Below are positions 17,348-25,526 of a stretch of 64,000 nucleotides of DNA, piece after piece (positions within the stretch are counted from its first letter, which is position 1; the number at the start of each line of letters is the position of its first letter). The stretch is from a virus. The stretch spans positions 248,001 through 312,000 of the IMG/VR virus record IMGVR_UViG_3300050120_000152. One strand, written 5' to 3'. Below the pieces are notes generated by a model that made no database searches, had not been told where the DNA came from, and saw nothing but the letters and a program-made list of their open reading frames with translations. The position numbers and the translations under genes were made by a program.

Positions 17348-18909
17348 TAATTTAGTCCATTATTTACGGCTGCTTGTCCATTGGGTGCACCGGGAGCGGG
17401 CTGTCCAGTAGGGTTTTGTGGGTTTTGCGGAGGTTGAGGGTTTTGTGGATTCTGTGGATTCTGGTTATTTTGTTGGGGATTCTGTTGATGTTTAGCTTCA
17501 TCGGCATTATATTGTGTAGTCAATTGAGCAGCCTTTATTCTAGCATTTAATTGATCAGTATCACATTGAAACATAGCTTTTTTGTAAGCTTGTGTTTCAG
17601 CATCATCAGTCGGAACTATTTTATATTTGTCCTGTAACTGAAGCTTTTGTTTTTGTAATGTTTGAACATTATCGAATTGATCTTCATTTAACATTTTTAC
17701 CGCATCCAATAGAAACGATTTTGATTCGAATGCTGAATCTCCACCATTCTGACCTTTGCTAACATTATATCGAGCTAATTCAGCATATTTCTTTGCTTCT
17801 TTTGCTTTTTTCTTTTGAGCTTCTACTTCTGCACCAACTCTAGCCAACTCTTCTTGACGTTTTACTTCATGATCAGACGCGATAGCTGACCATTCAGCCT
17901 GTTTGGCACGCGCTTCTTCAGCAGCGGCTTCAGCTTGGGCTTCTTGGGCATTGGCTTGAGCTTTAAGCATGGCTACAATACTCTTAAGAATTGATTCTTC
18001 GCCGTCACCTTCCGGTTCAGTACCAAAATCTTCTACATTATCGCCTTCACCATTTTCATCACCCATACCCGGATTTAGCTCGTCGGCAGCACCTTGTACG
18101 CCCGATTCCTGACCTTGTGTGTTAGGTTCTCCCATTCCGCCTATATCAGCCCCTTGGTCGTCCATCGGAGTACTATTAGCATCCATATTAGGCTGTTCTA
18201 AGGAATTATTATCGCCCATACCACCAGCGTCACCATCCATTTCATCACTACCGTCGCCAAATTGATCAAATGATTTGTCAAAACCCGCAGTATCATCGTC
18301 ATCGGGGCTTACACCAGTATCAGGCTCTTTTGATGCCATATCAGCATTATAAACTACATCTTTTGGAATGATAGGAAAATCCACGGTAATAATTTCAAAT
18401 TTATCTCTCAAATTATATAAAATTTCAGCAAGAGAATTACCTTGTAAATTGATACCATTTTTCTTATTATCTTTATTATCAGCTAATTGAACCGCAATGG
18501 TTTCTTCAAATTCTTTAGCTTGATCACCGCGCACAGTAATACGCATGATATTACCTTTATCATCTTCTACGCCATAAGAAACCACACCCACATCATTTCC
18601 TGATGATTCGGTATCAGCATTTTTCAATCGTGATACAATATCGTTCATATCAAAATCTTCATTGGTTCTTCTACGTAATAACCATGCTTTGAAACCAGTT
18701 TTTTTCTTTTTAGCTTTGACGCGATCAAGCTCTGCACGCATTTTGGAATATTTTTCTTCATCAGCCTTTTCTTTAGGCGCATTTGCTCTCCAAACATGTT
18801 CACTACTTTTATGTTCTCGGCGGCTGTCACCAGATGGATTAGCTGCTATTGATCCAGCGCCTATTGATCCACCCATTGCGGTTTCTTGTAAATATTTTTT
18901 GAAACTCAT
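17347..18909 (-). CDS. Putative internal head or scaffold-like protein with capsid-targeting-type N-terminus
   Basis: A 520 aa protein of low complexity. It begins MSFKKYLQE-TAMGG, matching T4 capsid-targeting peptides that end in L/I-x-E and are cut by gp21. It continues with a basic stretch (about 45-85), a small domain (about 85-195), an Asp/Gly/Asn-rich acidic region (about 195-310), an Ala/Glu/Lys coiled coil (about 310-390) and a Pro/Gln/Asn-rich tail (about 478-520). Coiled coil plus acidity fits a prohead core or internal protein, but I cannot match it to gp22 or another named family. It has a CATAAATA late box and is followed without a gap by the 139 aa gene. Confidence 0.55.
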   Translation of the reverse strand: MSFKKYLQETAMGGSIGAGSIAANPSGDSRREHKSSEHVWRANAPKEKADEEKYSKMRAELDRVKAKKKKTGFKAWLLRRRTNEDFDMNDIVSRLKNADTESSGNDVGVVSYGVEDDKGNIMRITVRGDQAKEFEETIAVQLADNKDNKKNGINLQGNSLAEILYNLRDKFEIITVDFPIIPKDVVYNADMASKEPDTGVSPDDDDTAGFDKSFDQFGDGSDEMDGDAGGMGDNNSLEQPNMDANSTPMDDQGADIGGMGEPNTQGQESGVQGAADELNPGMGDENGEGDNVEDFGTEPEGDGEESILKSIVAMLKAQANAQEAQAEAAAEEARAKQAEWSAIASDHEVKRQEELARVGAEVEAQKKKAKEAKKYAELARYNVSKGQNGGDSAFESKSFLLDAVKMLNEDQFDNVQTLQKQKLQLQDKYKIVPTDDAETQAYKKAMFQCDTDQLNARIKAAQLTTQYNADEAKHQQNPQQNNQNPQNPQNPQPPQNPQNPTGQPAPGAPNGQAAVNNGLN

Positions 18910-18934
18910 TTGTTTATTCCGTTATATTTCATTA

Positions 18935-18942
18935 TATTTATG
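18935..18942 (-). promoter_or_regulatory. Late promoter candidate, CATAAATA
   Basis: CATAAATA on the minus strand, 26 nt before the ATG at 18909. Confidence 0.45.
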
Positions 18943-18948
18943 CCCGCA

Positions 18949-19434
18949 TTATCTAAACAGGGTTTTTTCTGTAGCAATTATGAACTCTATACCATGCTGA
19001 CTACACCATGCAGTGGCTGCTGACCATTTAGCTGTATTAACAGCATATGCATAGTTTTCTTGAAGCTTTATTGTGGGTTTTTTGGATTTAGATGGTTTAG
19101 TTTGTTTTTCGGGTTTTATTTCAATTAATTGTCGTTTCTCATTACCATGAGAATCAATAAATTCTACATATATATCGGGGAAATAATTAGCTTTACGCAT
19201 AGAGGCTTTACCATTAACCAAAATAGGTTTCATATATGGTATGGGAAATGGTTCAGATGCCCAACCTATAATATGAGGATTTTCATCTAAAAAAATAAAA
19301 ACTCGTTTTTCCCATGATGATCTAAATATTATTTTATCGAAATCGCCAATATACTTATATGTATTTTTTGGTATAAAATAATTTGCATGATGAGAAGTTC
19401 TTGTTAATTTGGGTTTATTTAGGGATAATGCCAT
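18949..19434 (-). CDS. 4: Head completion protein gp4-like (TnsA/nuclease-like fold)
   Basis: A 161 aa protein similar in pattern to T4 gp4 (also called gp50, 150 aa). Diagnostic stretches are YIGDFDKIIFRSSWEKRVF, then PHIIGWASEPFPIPY, then NYFPDIYVEF with the catalytic-type Asp, and LIEIKPEKQ with the E-x-K of PD-(D/E)xK nucleases. In T4 the protein is needed to complete DNA-filled heads before tail joining. Both the FPD and E-x-K residues are present, so the nuclease core may be active. Its start lies 20 bp inside the end of the gp54-like gene, so the two are co-translated. Confidence 0.8.
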   Translation of the reverse strand: MALSLNKPKLTRTSHHANYFIPKNTYKYIGDFDKIIFRSSWEKRVFIFLDENPHIIGWASEPFPIPYMKPILVNGKASMRKANYFPDIYVEFIDSHGNEKRQLIEIKPEKQTKPSKSKKPTIKLQENYAYAVNTAKWSAATAWCSQHGIEFIIATEKTLFR

Positions 19435-20386
19435 TAATAGCCTTTGAATCTGTTAATAAAGCATTGCTAGATGCTTGCCGAACCCAACTTGGTATTACAT
19501 CATTTAATGTTAATGGCGGTTTAGTTGTTGGAGCTATCACCACCGGATCACCATTACCATCTGTGGTAGATGGGTTTGGTGTAACTACATCACTATAAGT
19601 AATATTTACGGAATCGTATACGAAAGTTACTTCAACCATAGATGCCTCAGATTGCGACATATCTAAATCATCCAAATTAACGCTTAATATTTTTGGATTT
19701 AAATAATCATAAAATACCTGCTTAGCTTTTCCTGTATTAGCATGTTTATCATCTAGCATATGATGAGTAACACGCATAGCAGCAAATGGGCCTAGTGGAT
19801 TATCAGCATATGCACCAATTGTTATAGCACCATAATCTGCACCATCTAAATTGTCGGCTTCATCTTTACTGATTGATGATATTGGGCTTACATACCTAAT
19901 ATATTGTGTTACAATATTATGCGCTCTATTTACCACATCATCATAAAATCCCAATGTTACGGTACCATAATCCAGTTTGATCGCTACCTTAGTTCGTAAT
20001 CCATAAAAATTAACATCTTGATATGTAATATTTGGCTGCGGTCGAGTGGCACGTTTTAAAGCGAAAGCCATTTTTGTCATATCTTGATCGCCAGAATGTA
20101 ATAATTTTAATCCATCTCGCGGAAAGAATTGTACAGTAAATAAAAATTTTAATTTTGGTTGTTCATTCGTAGCAAACCCGTCAGGAATATCTGAGCCTAA
20201 TGCAGCAAAATCATTTTTATGGTTTTTAAATGGAGCAGTACTTGCCACAGAATTTTTTAACAACCTACGGGGAGCATATTCATTAGATGGTACGGTAACT
20301 CCCGAATCGTTAGTGATTGTATCATCAGGAGCATTAGCAGTTACATTAACTGGTGCTAAATTTGTTACATTAAGAATTGATGCCAT
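19415..20386 (-). CDS. 54: Baseplate tail-tube initiator (gp54-like, tail-tube fold)
   Basis: A 323 aa protein, nearly the size of T4 gp54 (320 aa). It shows the tail-tube-fold pattern: a central region KLKFLFTVQFFPRD, a strand set around VKLDYGTVTLGFYDD, an acidic turn, then SMVEVTFVYDSVNITY, which parallels the FDVTFAYRVM stretch near the end of T4 gp54. A Pro/Thr-containing tail follows. In T4, gp54 sits on gp48 and starts polymerisation of the gp19 tube. Here it lies in the same run as gp19, overlapping the small gene upstream by 17 bp. A tube-related alternative such as a second tube protein cannot be excluded. Confidence 0.58.
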   Translation of the reverse strand: MASILNVTNLAPVNVTANAPDDTITNDSGVTVPSNEYAPRRLLKNSVASTAPFKNHKNDFAALGSDIPDGFATNEQPKLKFLFTVQFFPRDGLKLLHSGDQDMTKMAFALKRATRPQPNITYQDVNFYGLRTKVAIKLDYGTVTLGFYDDVVNRAHNIVTQYIRYVSPISSISKDEADNLDGADYGAITIGAYADNPLGPFAAMRVTHHMLDDKHANTGKAKQVFYDYLNPKILSVNLDDLDMSQSEASMVEVTFVYDSVNITYSDVVTPNPSTTDGNGDPVVIAPTTKPPLTLNDVIPSWVRQASSNALLTDSKAINGIIPK

Positions 20387-20930
20387 GTATTATTCCTGCT
20401 GCTGATTGTGCGATGACTCGTGCCTGTCTTAATAATGAGGTTGAATAATTTGATGATAGATAGGTTCCCTTTCTTAAATCTGATACTATCGCATCTACTA
20501 ATATATAAAAATTTTGTTGTAGCGTAGAGGATACCAAGTTTAATATTTGTGTTATTTGTAAATTGGTCAATACGATCAATCTTCCTTGATTATTTGTTAC
20601 AGTATTAAATGGGATAGTTGCACCATATAAAATAGTATTATTAAATACATCCGATGATAATTGCATACCAGTTACTACATTTGTATTTATTAATGTTAGA
20701 GACTGCATACCATCAGATATCGGGCCATTTCCATAATCAATAGCCATTTGGTTGATTAATATCAAGTTAGCCTGTTGAATTCCATTTGTCCGTGCTGTGC
20801 CAGTAATTACATTAGCAGTAGATAGAAAATTATTGGCTATAAATTGCGATAATGGTATAGCCTGCGTTCTATTAAAGAAATTGGTTGAAATTTGACCTAA
20901 ATTGTATTTTGGTAATAATACTGATGCCAT
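20370..20930 (-). CDS. Hypothetical tail-associated protein, 186 aa
   Basis: No family recognised. The protein is rich in Asn, Ile, Leu, Thr and Ser with few charges and looks mostly helical, with a hydrophobic stretch near residues 120-150 (LIVLTNLQITQILNLVSS). It lies between the tail tube gene and the gp54-like gene and overlaps the latter by 17 bp. A strong GAGGAG ribosome site and a GATAAATA late box precede it. The position suits a tail terminator or tube-associated protein such as T4 gp3, but the sequence gives no proof. Confidence 0.6.
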   Translation of the reverse strand: MASVLLPKYNLGQISTNFFNRTQAIPLSQFIANNFLSTANVITGTARTNGIQQANLILINQMAIDYGNGPISDGMQSLTLINTNVVTGMQLSSDVFNNTILYGATIPFNTVTNNQGRLIVLTNLQITQILNLVSSTLQQNFYILVDAIVSDLRKGTYLSSNYSTSLLRQARVIAQSAAGIIHGINS

Positions 20931-20946
20931 GGCTTACTCCTCATAA

Positions 20947-20954
20947 TATTTATC
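20947..20954 (-). promoter_or_regulatory. Late promoter candidate, GATAAATA
   Basis: GATAAATA on the minus strand, 17 nt before the ATG at 20930 and directly after the gp19 terminator stem. Confidence 0.45.
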
Positions 20955-20989
20955 AAAAATAAAGCCGCCATTCTGGCGGCTTTATTTTT
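20955..20989 (-). terminator. Strong terminator after the tail tube gene
   Basis: A 15-bp stem (20955-20969 with 20975-20989, including GCCGCC/GGCGGC) around a 5-nt loop and ending in T-rich sequence. It may set a high level of gp19 message separately from the genes downstream. Confidence 0.85.
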
Positions 20990-21008
20990 ATACCATACGA
21001 ATATAATC

Positions 21009-21620
21009 TTAAAAAGCACCTTGTGCAGGATGCGCTCTAAGAGTAACACCAGAAAGTTTCTGTCTTGCATGATCAAAGCTTACTGTTAAATTAATTTTAA
21101 CTGATTCGTTAGCAGCATAATCCAAATCAGTATAATCAATATTTTCAATCCAGCAACCTTCTACCGACCATGATTCGAACACGGTTTCATTACCATCTAA
21201 CATATCAATTCGAATAGCGAATTTATATAATTCACCAGCCGCACTAGCTGGCAATAATGCACTTGGAAATTGTGAAATGATGTTTTGCTGTGACTCTAAT
21301 TGATTTTGTAATGCTTGAGAAACATTACCACCTGTATCATCTTCAAAAACTAAATTCATAGGATCGAAACTATGCTTACCAGCAATAAAAACTTTTGAAT
21401 TATAACGATCTAATGTAATTTTTTCAAAACTTAATTTAGGGCGAGAAGCTGTGATAGCTTGCACAGTTAAGAAATCAGCATCCAATGAACCGCCACCGTT
21501 ATAGGTACCGTTAGCTCCACCACCAATACCGATAAAGGTTACGCGCCATCTATTCTTTAATTTGGGTTGAAATATACCCATATTGGTACCATCATTACCA
21601 ACGTCACTTAAAACTGCCAT
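21009..21620 (-). CDS. 19: Tail tube protein (gp19-like)
   Basis: A 203 aa protein with the features of the T4 gp19/phage tail tube family: an early strand NRWRVTFIGIG, then FEKITLDRYNSKVFIAGKHSFDPMNLVFEDD. The last part parallels the KIN-VAGDRTFDDWTVTV-type strand pair of gp19. Late in the protein are the SWSVEGCWIENIDYTDLDYA and VKINLTVSFDHA strands. It forms the stacked hexameric inner tube of the contractile tail. It is expressed alone between a perfect TATAAATA late box and a strong terminator, as expected for a highly made structural protein. It is some 40 aa longer than T4 gp19, mainly by an insertion near residues 90-125. Confidence 0.78.
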   Translation of the reverse strand: MAVLSDVGNDGTNMGIFQPKLKNRWRVTFIGIGGGANGTYNGGGSLDADFLTVQAITASRPKLSFEKITLDRYNSKVFIAGKHSFDPMNLVFEDDTGGNVSQALQNQLESQQNIISQFPSALLPASAAGELYKFAIRIDMLDGNETVFESWSVEGCWIENIDYTDLDYAANESVKINLTVSFDHARQKLSGVTLRAHPAQGAF

Positions 21621-21647
21621 TAAAATTCTCCAGATGTAATTTCATAT

Positions 21648-21655
21648 TATTTATA
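21648..21655 (-). promoter_or_regulatory. Late promoter, TATAAATA (tail tube)
   Basis: Exact TATAAATA on the minus strand, 28 nt before the gp19 ATG, followed by a CTGGAGAA ribosome site. Confidence 0.72.
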
Positions 21656-21726
21656 CTTGAAAAAGAAAATTCTTGGTAAAAGCCTCGTTTTAAAATATGT
21701 AAATAGTTATATTTCACGATGAAACC

Positions 21727-21734
21727 GATAAATA
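21727..21734 (+). promoter_or_regulatory. Late promoter candidate, GATAAATA
   Basis: GATAAATA on the plus strand, 24 nt before the ATG at 21759. With 21648-21655 it makes a divergent late promoter pair. Confidence 0.45.
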
Positions 21735-21758
21735 TCTATAACTATAATCTGGTATCAT

Positions 21759-22496
21759 ATGCAATCCTTCAAAGCACATCTGTTAAACGAACTGTTAAAT
21801 GTCAAGCCTATTGAAAATGAGGCATTATTGACCTTAAGAAAAATTATTGATATGATTGATGATGGTCATGTTGATTATTCTACTGATAAAATTAAAATAA
21901 ATGTGGGTCGATTGATTAAAGATAAAAAATATAATAATCTAAACATTTATATACTTAAAGGTAAAAAAAGTCCGCGTATAGGACGGCATATAGAAACAGA
22001 AACTCATGCCATATTTTTATATTCTGAGAGATTGCCAGCAAGAGAAAAAATTGATGATTTCTTATCTGATCAAGAACGTACATCATCATTTAAATTACTA
22101 TTTAAAAAATTCTTCAATGATGCAGTATTTGATGATACTGATAAAGAACAAGATTCATCGTATGAAAAGAAAGCTAATTTGAATACTAGAAAAAGCTTTG
22201 AAAAAGCTTATATCGAGTTAGTCAATAAATTAAATAACCATATCGGTAAATATAGCTCCGCTAAAGGCGATCTTGATGGACGTATTGAAAAATCTAATCA
22301 CGATTTAGGTCATAAAGAAATATTAGGTCTTAGTTTAAGCAAAATCAAGCATGATATGATTGGCAATAGCGTCGAAGAATTCAAATCTAAAGCTATTGAT
22401 ATGTTTGGTAAAGAAAATTATAAATTATTAGATAAAGAATTCAGGGATAAATTGGATTCACGCTTAAATGATTATTACGAACATAAAATAAATTAA
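21759..22496 (+). CDS. Hypothetical, likely capsid-internal protein
   Basis: A 245 aa lysine- and glutamate-rich protein, no family recognised. It opens with MQSFKAHLLNE-LLN, very like the capsid-targeting peptides of T4 internal proteins (hydrophobic residues, then L-x-E at the cut site) and like other proteins in this window. The rest is mostly helical with a strand region (about 50-90) and high charge. It is isolated on the plus strand between gp19 and gp15, both minus, as expected of a mobile accessory gene. If packaged, it would be injected with the DNA. There is no Cys-rich or nuclease motif. Confidence 0.6.
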   Translation: MQSFKAHLLNELLNVKPIENEALLTLRKIIDMIDDGHVDYSTDKIKINVGRLIKDKKYNNLNIYILKGKKSPRIGRHIETETHAIFLYSERLPAREKIDDFLSDQERTSSFKLLFKKFFNDAVFDDTDKEQDSSYEKKANLNTRKSFEKAYIELVNKLNNHIGKYSSAKGDLDGRIEKSNHDLGHKEILGLSLSKIKHDMIGNSVEEFKSKAIDMFGKENYKLLDKEFRDKLDSRLNDYYEHKIN

Positions 22497-22500
22497 TTGA

Positions 22501-23316
22501 TTATCCTGTAGGAAAATCTGGAATTTTATCCACATCTACGATAGTAATATCTATAGATTGTGAAGGATCAATAATACCTTCTTGTATAGCATCTAGTAAT
22601 GACTTATTATTTTGTAATATATCCAATCTAACATGAATAGATTTGATAAAGTTATCTTTGAAATCAATAGGTACCTGTAACCATGCATAGCAACTGAATA
22701 CCATACTACTCATGTTTATTTTTCTATCATTCCCTGCTGGATAATTTTCTTCAAATCCAATGTTTTCTAATGTCAACACTGTAATTTTACCACCATCAAA
22801 GGGATCATCGCTTGTTTGAATTTGTAATGATGGGTCAAATGCTGTTAATATTTGTTCGAATATTTGGAATTTTTGCATATCATTTGATGTGAAAATATTC
22901 AATTCGAACGCTAATTTGTAAGGTTGTGGTGTACGTCTGTACATAACTTTCACACCATCAGGTAACGCAGCACCGCGAGGTAGAAATGATCTACGTGATA
23001 CTGTTGCGGTACCCTTACGACGTTCTGGGGCTGGTTGAATATCGGCCAATTTGCAAGAGAACATAGGTAATCTAAGTGGTGAGTTTTGAGTTTGTCCGGC
23101 AATAATAGAATCTACTACTCTATCTACACCACCATACCGAATAGGAACTTCTATAAAATTATTCTGATTATCAAAATCATTCTGACCTATTTTTACATTG
23201 AAAACGCCAAACACGGCCATAAATTGTGTAATATATGACACTAATTGTTCATCATACCAAAAATTTTTGAATGCATCATCAAAATAAGGTTTATGTTCTT
23301 GTATTTCTTTAGTCAT
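22501..23316 (-). CDS. 15: Tail sheath stabiliser / tail completion protein (gp15-like)
   Basis: A 271 aa protein, the same size as T4 gp15 (272 aa). It parallels gp15 through an N-terminal FWYDEQLVSYITQFMAVF helix, FIEVPIRYGG in the first strand, LPMFSCKLADIQP, then PYKLAFELNIFTSNDMQKF and QILTAFDP, matching the gp15 stretch with ELSIFTR and EQILPYF. gp15 caps the contracted or finished tail and provides the head-joining surface. The gene ends 4 bp from the convergent 21759 gene. The AATAAATA late box upstream overlaps the end of the fibre gene. Confidence 0.8.
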   Translation of the reverse strand: MTKEIQEHKPYFDDAFKNFWYDEQLVSYITQFMAVFGVFNVKIGQNDFDNQNNFIEVPIRYGGVDRVVDSIIAGQTQNSPLRLPMFSCKLADIQPAPERRKGTATVSRRSFLPRGAALPDGVKVMYRRTPQPYKLAFELNIFTSNDMQKFQIFEQILTAFDPSLQIQTSDDPFDGGKITVLTLENIGFEENYPAGNDRKINMSSMVFSCYAWLQVPIDFKDNFIKSIHVRLDILQNNKSLLDAIQEGIIDPSQSIDITIVDVDKIPDFPTG

Positions 23317-23334
23317 AAGTTATCATCTTCAGTA

Positions 23335-23342
23335 TATTTATT
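23335..23342 (-). promoter_or_regulatory. Late promoter candidate, AATAAATA
   Basis: AATAAATA on the minus strand, 19 nt before the gp15 ATG, overlapping the last base pairs of the upstream fibre gene. Confidence 0.4.
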
Positions 23343-25497
23343 AAGTGAATACGCCGCCAATGTAAATACTAAAATCGCTAGTCTGCGTAATACAATCAAC
23401 GAGGTTATTCAGACCTATATCTACGAAAGTACTATCCATTATACCAACCGAAGTTAAACGTGCAATATAATTATGCACATGACTCCCTATTGCAGTGAAG
23501 TCGCCACCAATATAAATCTTACCATCAATAACTGTTTGATATAATATTTTAATATACCCATTTACATCTATATCTATAAATGATGAGTCGAGTGTGCCGT
23601 TAGAATTTAATTTCGTTAAATAATTGTAACTATTGGTTCCTGCTGCGGTGAAATCACCACCTACATAAATTTTTGCATCTGCGGTTTGAATGATTGAATA
23701 TACATCATTATTCAAATCTAAATCAGTAAATCCAGTATCAACGGTTCCATCCGAATTTAATCTAGCAATATAATTGCGTGGTATTGATCCAATAGAGGTA
23801 AAATTACCTCCCAAATATATTTTTCCATCCGCCGTTTGATAAATGCAATTAATAGTTGAATTAAAATCAATACTCATAAAACTAGTATCTAATGTTCCAT
23901 CAGAATTCAAGCGAGCAAGATAATTATATGGGATTGATCCAATTGAGCTAAATGATCCTGCAACATATATTTTACCATCAGCTGTTTGATAGATATAATT
24001 TAATGAATTATTAAAATCTATAGGCATGAATGATGTGTCTAATGTACCATCGTAATGCAGTCTTAGGATATAGGTATAAGATAATGAACCATGTGATGTA
24101 AAATTACCTATAACATAAATTTTGTTATCTGATGTTTGGATAATGTCAATAACTGTGCTATCAACATCTAAACTCACATAAGATGTATCTAATGATCCAT
24201 CATAATTTAATCGGTCGAACAATGCCCATGCTGGCGATGATGAATCGCCATTGAAGAATGCTCCCCCAAAATAAATCTGTCCATCGGTAGATTGTATGAT
24301 AGCGTCTACTTGACCATCCAAAGAAAGATTAGTATAACCACGATTTATCGTACCATCTATATTCAATTTAGTCATATAGCCAGCTGCAACAGGTGGGGTT
24401 GATGTTGGTGTAGGAGTTAATGTAGGACTTACTGTGATGGTTGGTGTAATACTTGGCGTAACTGTAATTGTGGGAGTAATACTTGGCGTGATCGTAATTG
24501 ATGGTGTTGGGGTTGGGGTTGGTGTTGGCGTAAGTGATGATCCCGGTGCAGGGGTTGCAGATGGGGTTATTGATGTTGTTGGTGTAATGGTACGAGTTAC
24601 GGTTGGCGTAGGTGTTAGTGTCCGAGTTACTGTTGGAGTTACTGATATTGATATTGTAATTGTTGGTGTGTTAGAAATTGTTGGCGTTACACTCGGTGTA
24701 TCGGAAATAGTTGGGGTAACAGTCGGTGCTGGCGTTGGAGTAGGTGTTTCGGTAGCCATTGGTGTAACTGTAATAGTTGGTGTTATTGATATTGATCCAG
24801 TGACCGATGGGGTAACTGAAATAGTCTGCGTGACTGTTGGAGTCATCGTTGGAGTTGCAGTAGCTGTCGCGGTCATAGTTGGAGTAATTGTTACAGTTTG
24901 TGTTACTGTCAATGTAACGCTTGGTGTAGGCGTTAAGCTTTGTGTCAATGACACACTAGGGGTCAGTGTATGGGTAGGTGTTGGTGTAGCCTGTGGTGTC
25001 TTAGATGGCGTCACAGATACTGTTGCCGTTGGTGTTAGTGTAGGAGTTGATGGTATTTCAGATGAGGTTGATGGAGTTGGTGTAGGAGTTGGAGTCAATG
25101 AGGTTGATGGAGTGATGTTTACTGGTACTAAGGGATCGAGTGCTGATCCAAAATATAATATATTTGCCGTGCCAGTGCAATTACCCAAACGACCAAAATC
25201 CAGCCATATATTATTACTATCAATATAATTTATAATAGGTTCTATTTTAGTTAAAATATTATTAATATCGTTGATGAAAACATTGATGAATAACTGATTA
25301 GAGTTATTTCCATGAAATATTTTCCAAATAGTTGCGGGAACCGTCTGAACATGCTGTGTAGCATGTTCAAATTGTTCAAAATTTTTATCGGTGTTTATTA
25401 CTCTACCTAAATTTTTATCTAATAATAATTTTTTATATTTACTAAATCCACCGGCTATAGGAGTCACTGATGTAGATGGTGTAATTAAGTCATTCAT
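23341..25497 (-). CDS. Tail fibre protein with a Pro/Thr linker and a seven-bladed delta-60-type propeller
   Basis: A 718 aa protein in three parts. Residues 1-128 are an N-terminal attachment domain with an HATQHVQTVPATIWKIFH stretch of the kind found at the base of phage fibres. Residues 129-370 are an almost uninterrupted Thr/Pro/Ser/Val/Ile linker of about 240 residues. Residues 371-718 hold seven copies of a unit of about 45-50 residues: LNSDGTLDTSF...IYQTADGKIYVGGNFTS. That is the delta-60/DUF5122 beta-propeller repeat, so a seven-bladed propeller at the tip is likely. A surface-binding role is inferred. It lies between the giant baseplate gene and gp15 and has a CATAAATA late box. Confidence 0.75.
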   Translation of the reverse strand: MNDLITPSTSVTPIAGGFSKYKKLLLDKNLGRVINTDKNFEQFEHATQHVQTVPATIWKIFHGNNSNQLFINVFINDINNILTKIEPIINYIDSNNIWLDFGRLGNCTGTANILYFGSALDPLVPVNITPSTSLTPTPTPTPSTSSEIPSTPTLTPTATVSVTPSKTPQATPTPTHTLTPSVSLTQSLTPTPSVTLTVTQTVTITPTMTATATATPTMTPTVTQTISVTPSVTGSISITPTITVTPMATETPTPTPAPTVTPTISDTPSVTPTISNTPTITISISVTPTVTRTLTPTPTVTRTITPTTSITPSATPAPGSSLTPTPTPTPTPSITITPSITPTITVTPSITPTITVSPTLTPTPTSTPPVAAGYMTKLNIDGTINRGYTNLSLDGQVDAIIQSTDGQIYFGGAFFNGDSSSPAWALFDRLNYDGSLDTSYVSLDVDSTVIDIIQTSDNKIYVIGNFTSHGSLSYTYILRLHYDGTLDTSFMPIDFNNSLNYIYQTADGKIYVAGSFSSIGSIPYNYLARLNSDGTLDTSFMSIDFNSTINCIYQTADGKIYLGGNFTSIGSIPRNYIARLNSDGTVDTGFTDLDLNNDVYSIIQTADAKIYVGGDFTAAGTNSYNYLTKLNSNGTLDSSFIDIDVNGYIKILYQTVIDGKIYIGGDFTAIGSHVHNYIARLTSVGIMDSTFVDIGLNNLVDCITQTSDFSIYIGGVFT
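24387..25113 (-). repeat. Low-complexity repeat encoding a 240-residue Thr/Pro linker
   Basis: Degenerate hexanucleotide-like repeat of ACx-CCx codons interspersed with GTx, ATx and TCx. The opposite strand gives a long spurious Gly/Val reading frame. Confidence 0.85.
25346..25369. repeat. Intragenic hairpin, 10-bp arms
   Basis: TGAACATGCT and AGCATGTTCA with a GTGT loop, 45 codons into the propeller fibre gene. Confidence 0.6.
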
Positions 25498-25518
25498 GTT
25501 CTATTTTCGGTTTAAATA

Positions 25519-25526
25519 TATTTATG
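25519..25526 (-). promoter_or_regulatory. Late promoter candidate, CATAAATA
   Basis: CATAAATA on the minus strand, 22 nt before the ATG at 25497; it touches the stop codon of the giant gene. Confidence 0.42.

Noticed and set aside
24434-25228. Long plus-strand frame rich in Gly and Val opposite the fibre linker
   Set aside because: It is the antisense shadow of the Thr/Pro codon repeat; similar frames at 25391-25747 and 26423-26932 have the same cause. No ribosome site, and pure low complexity.
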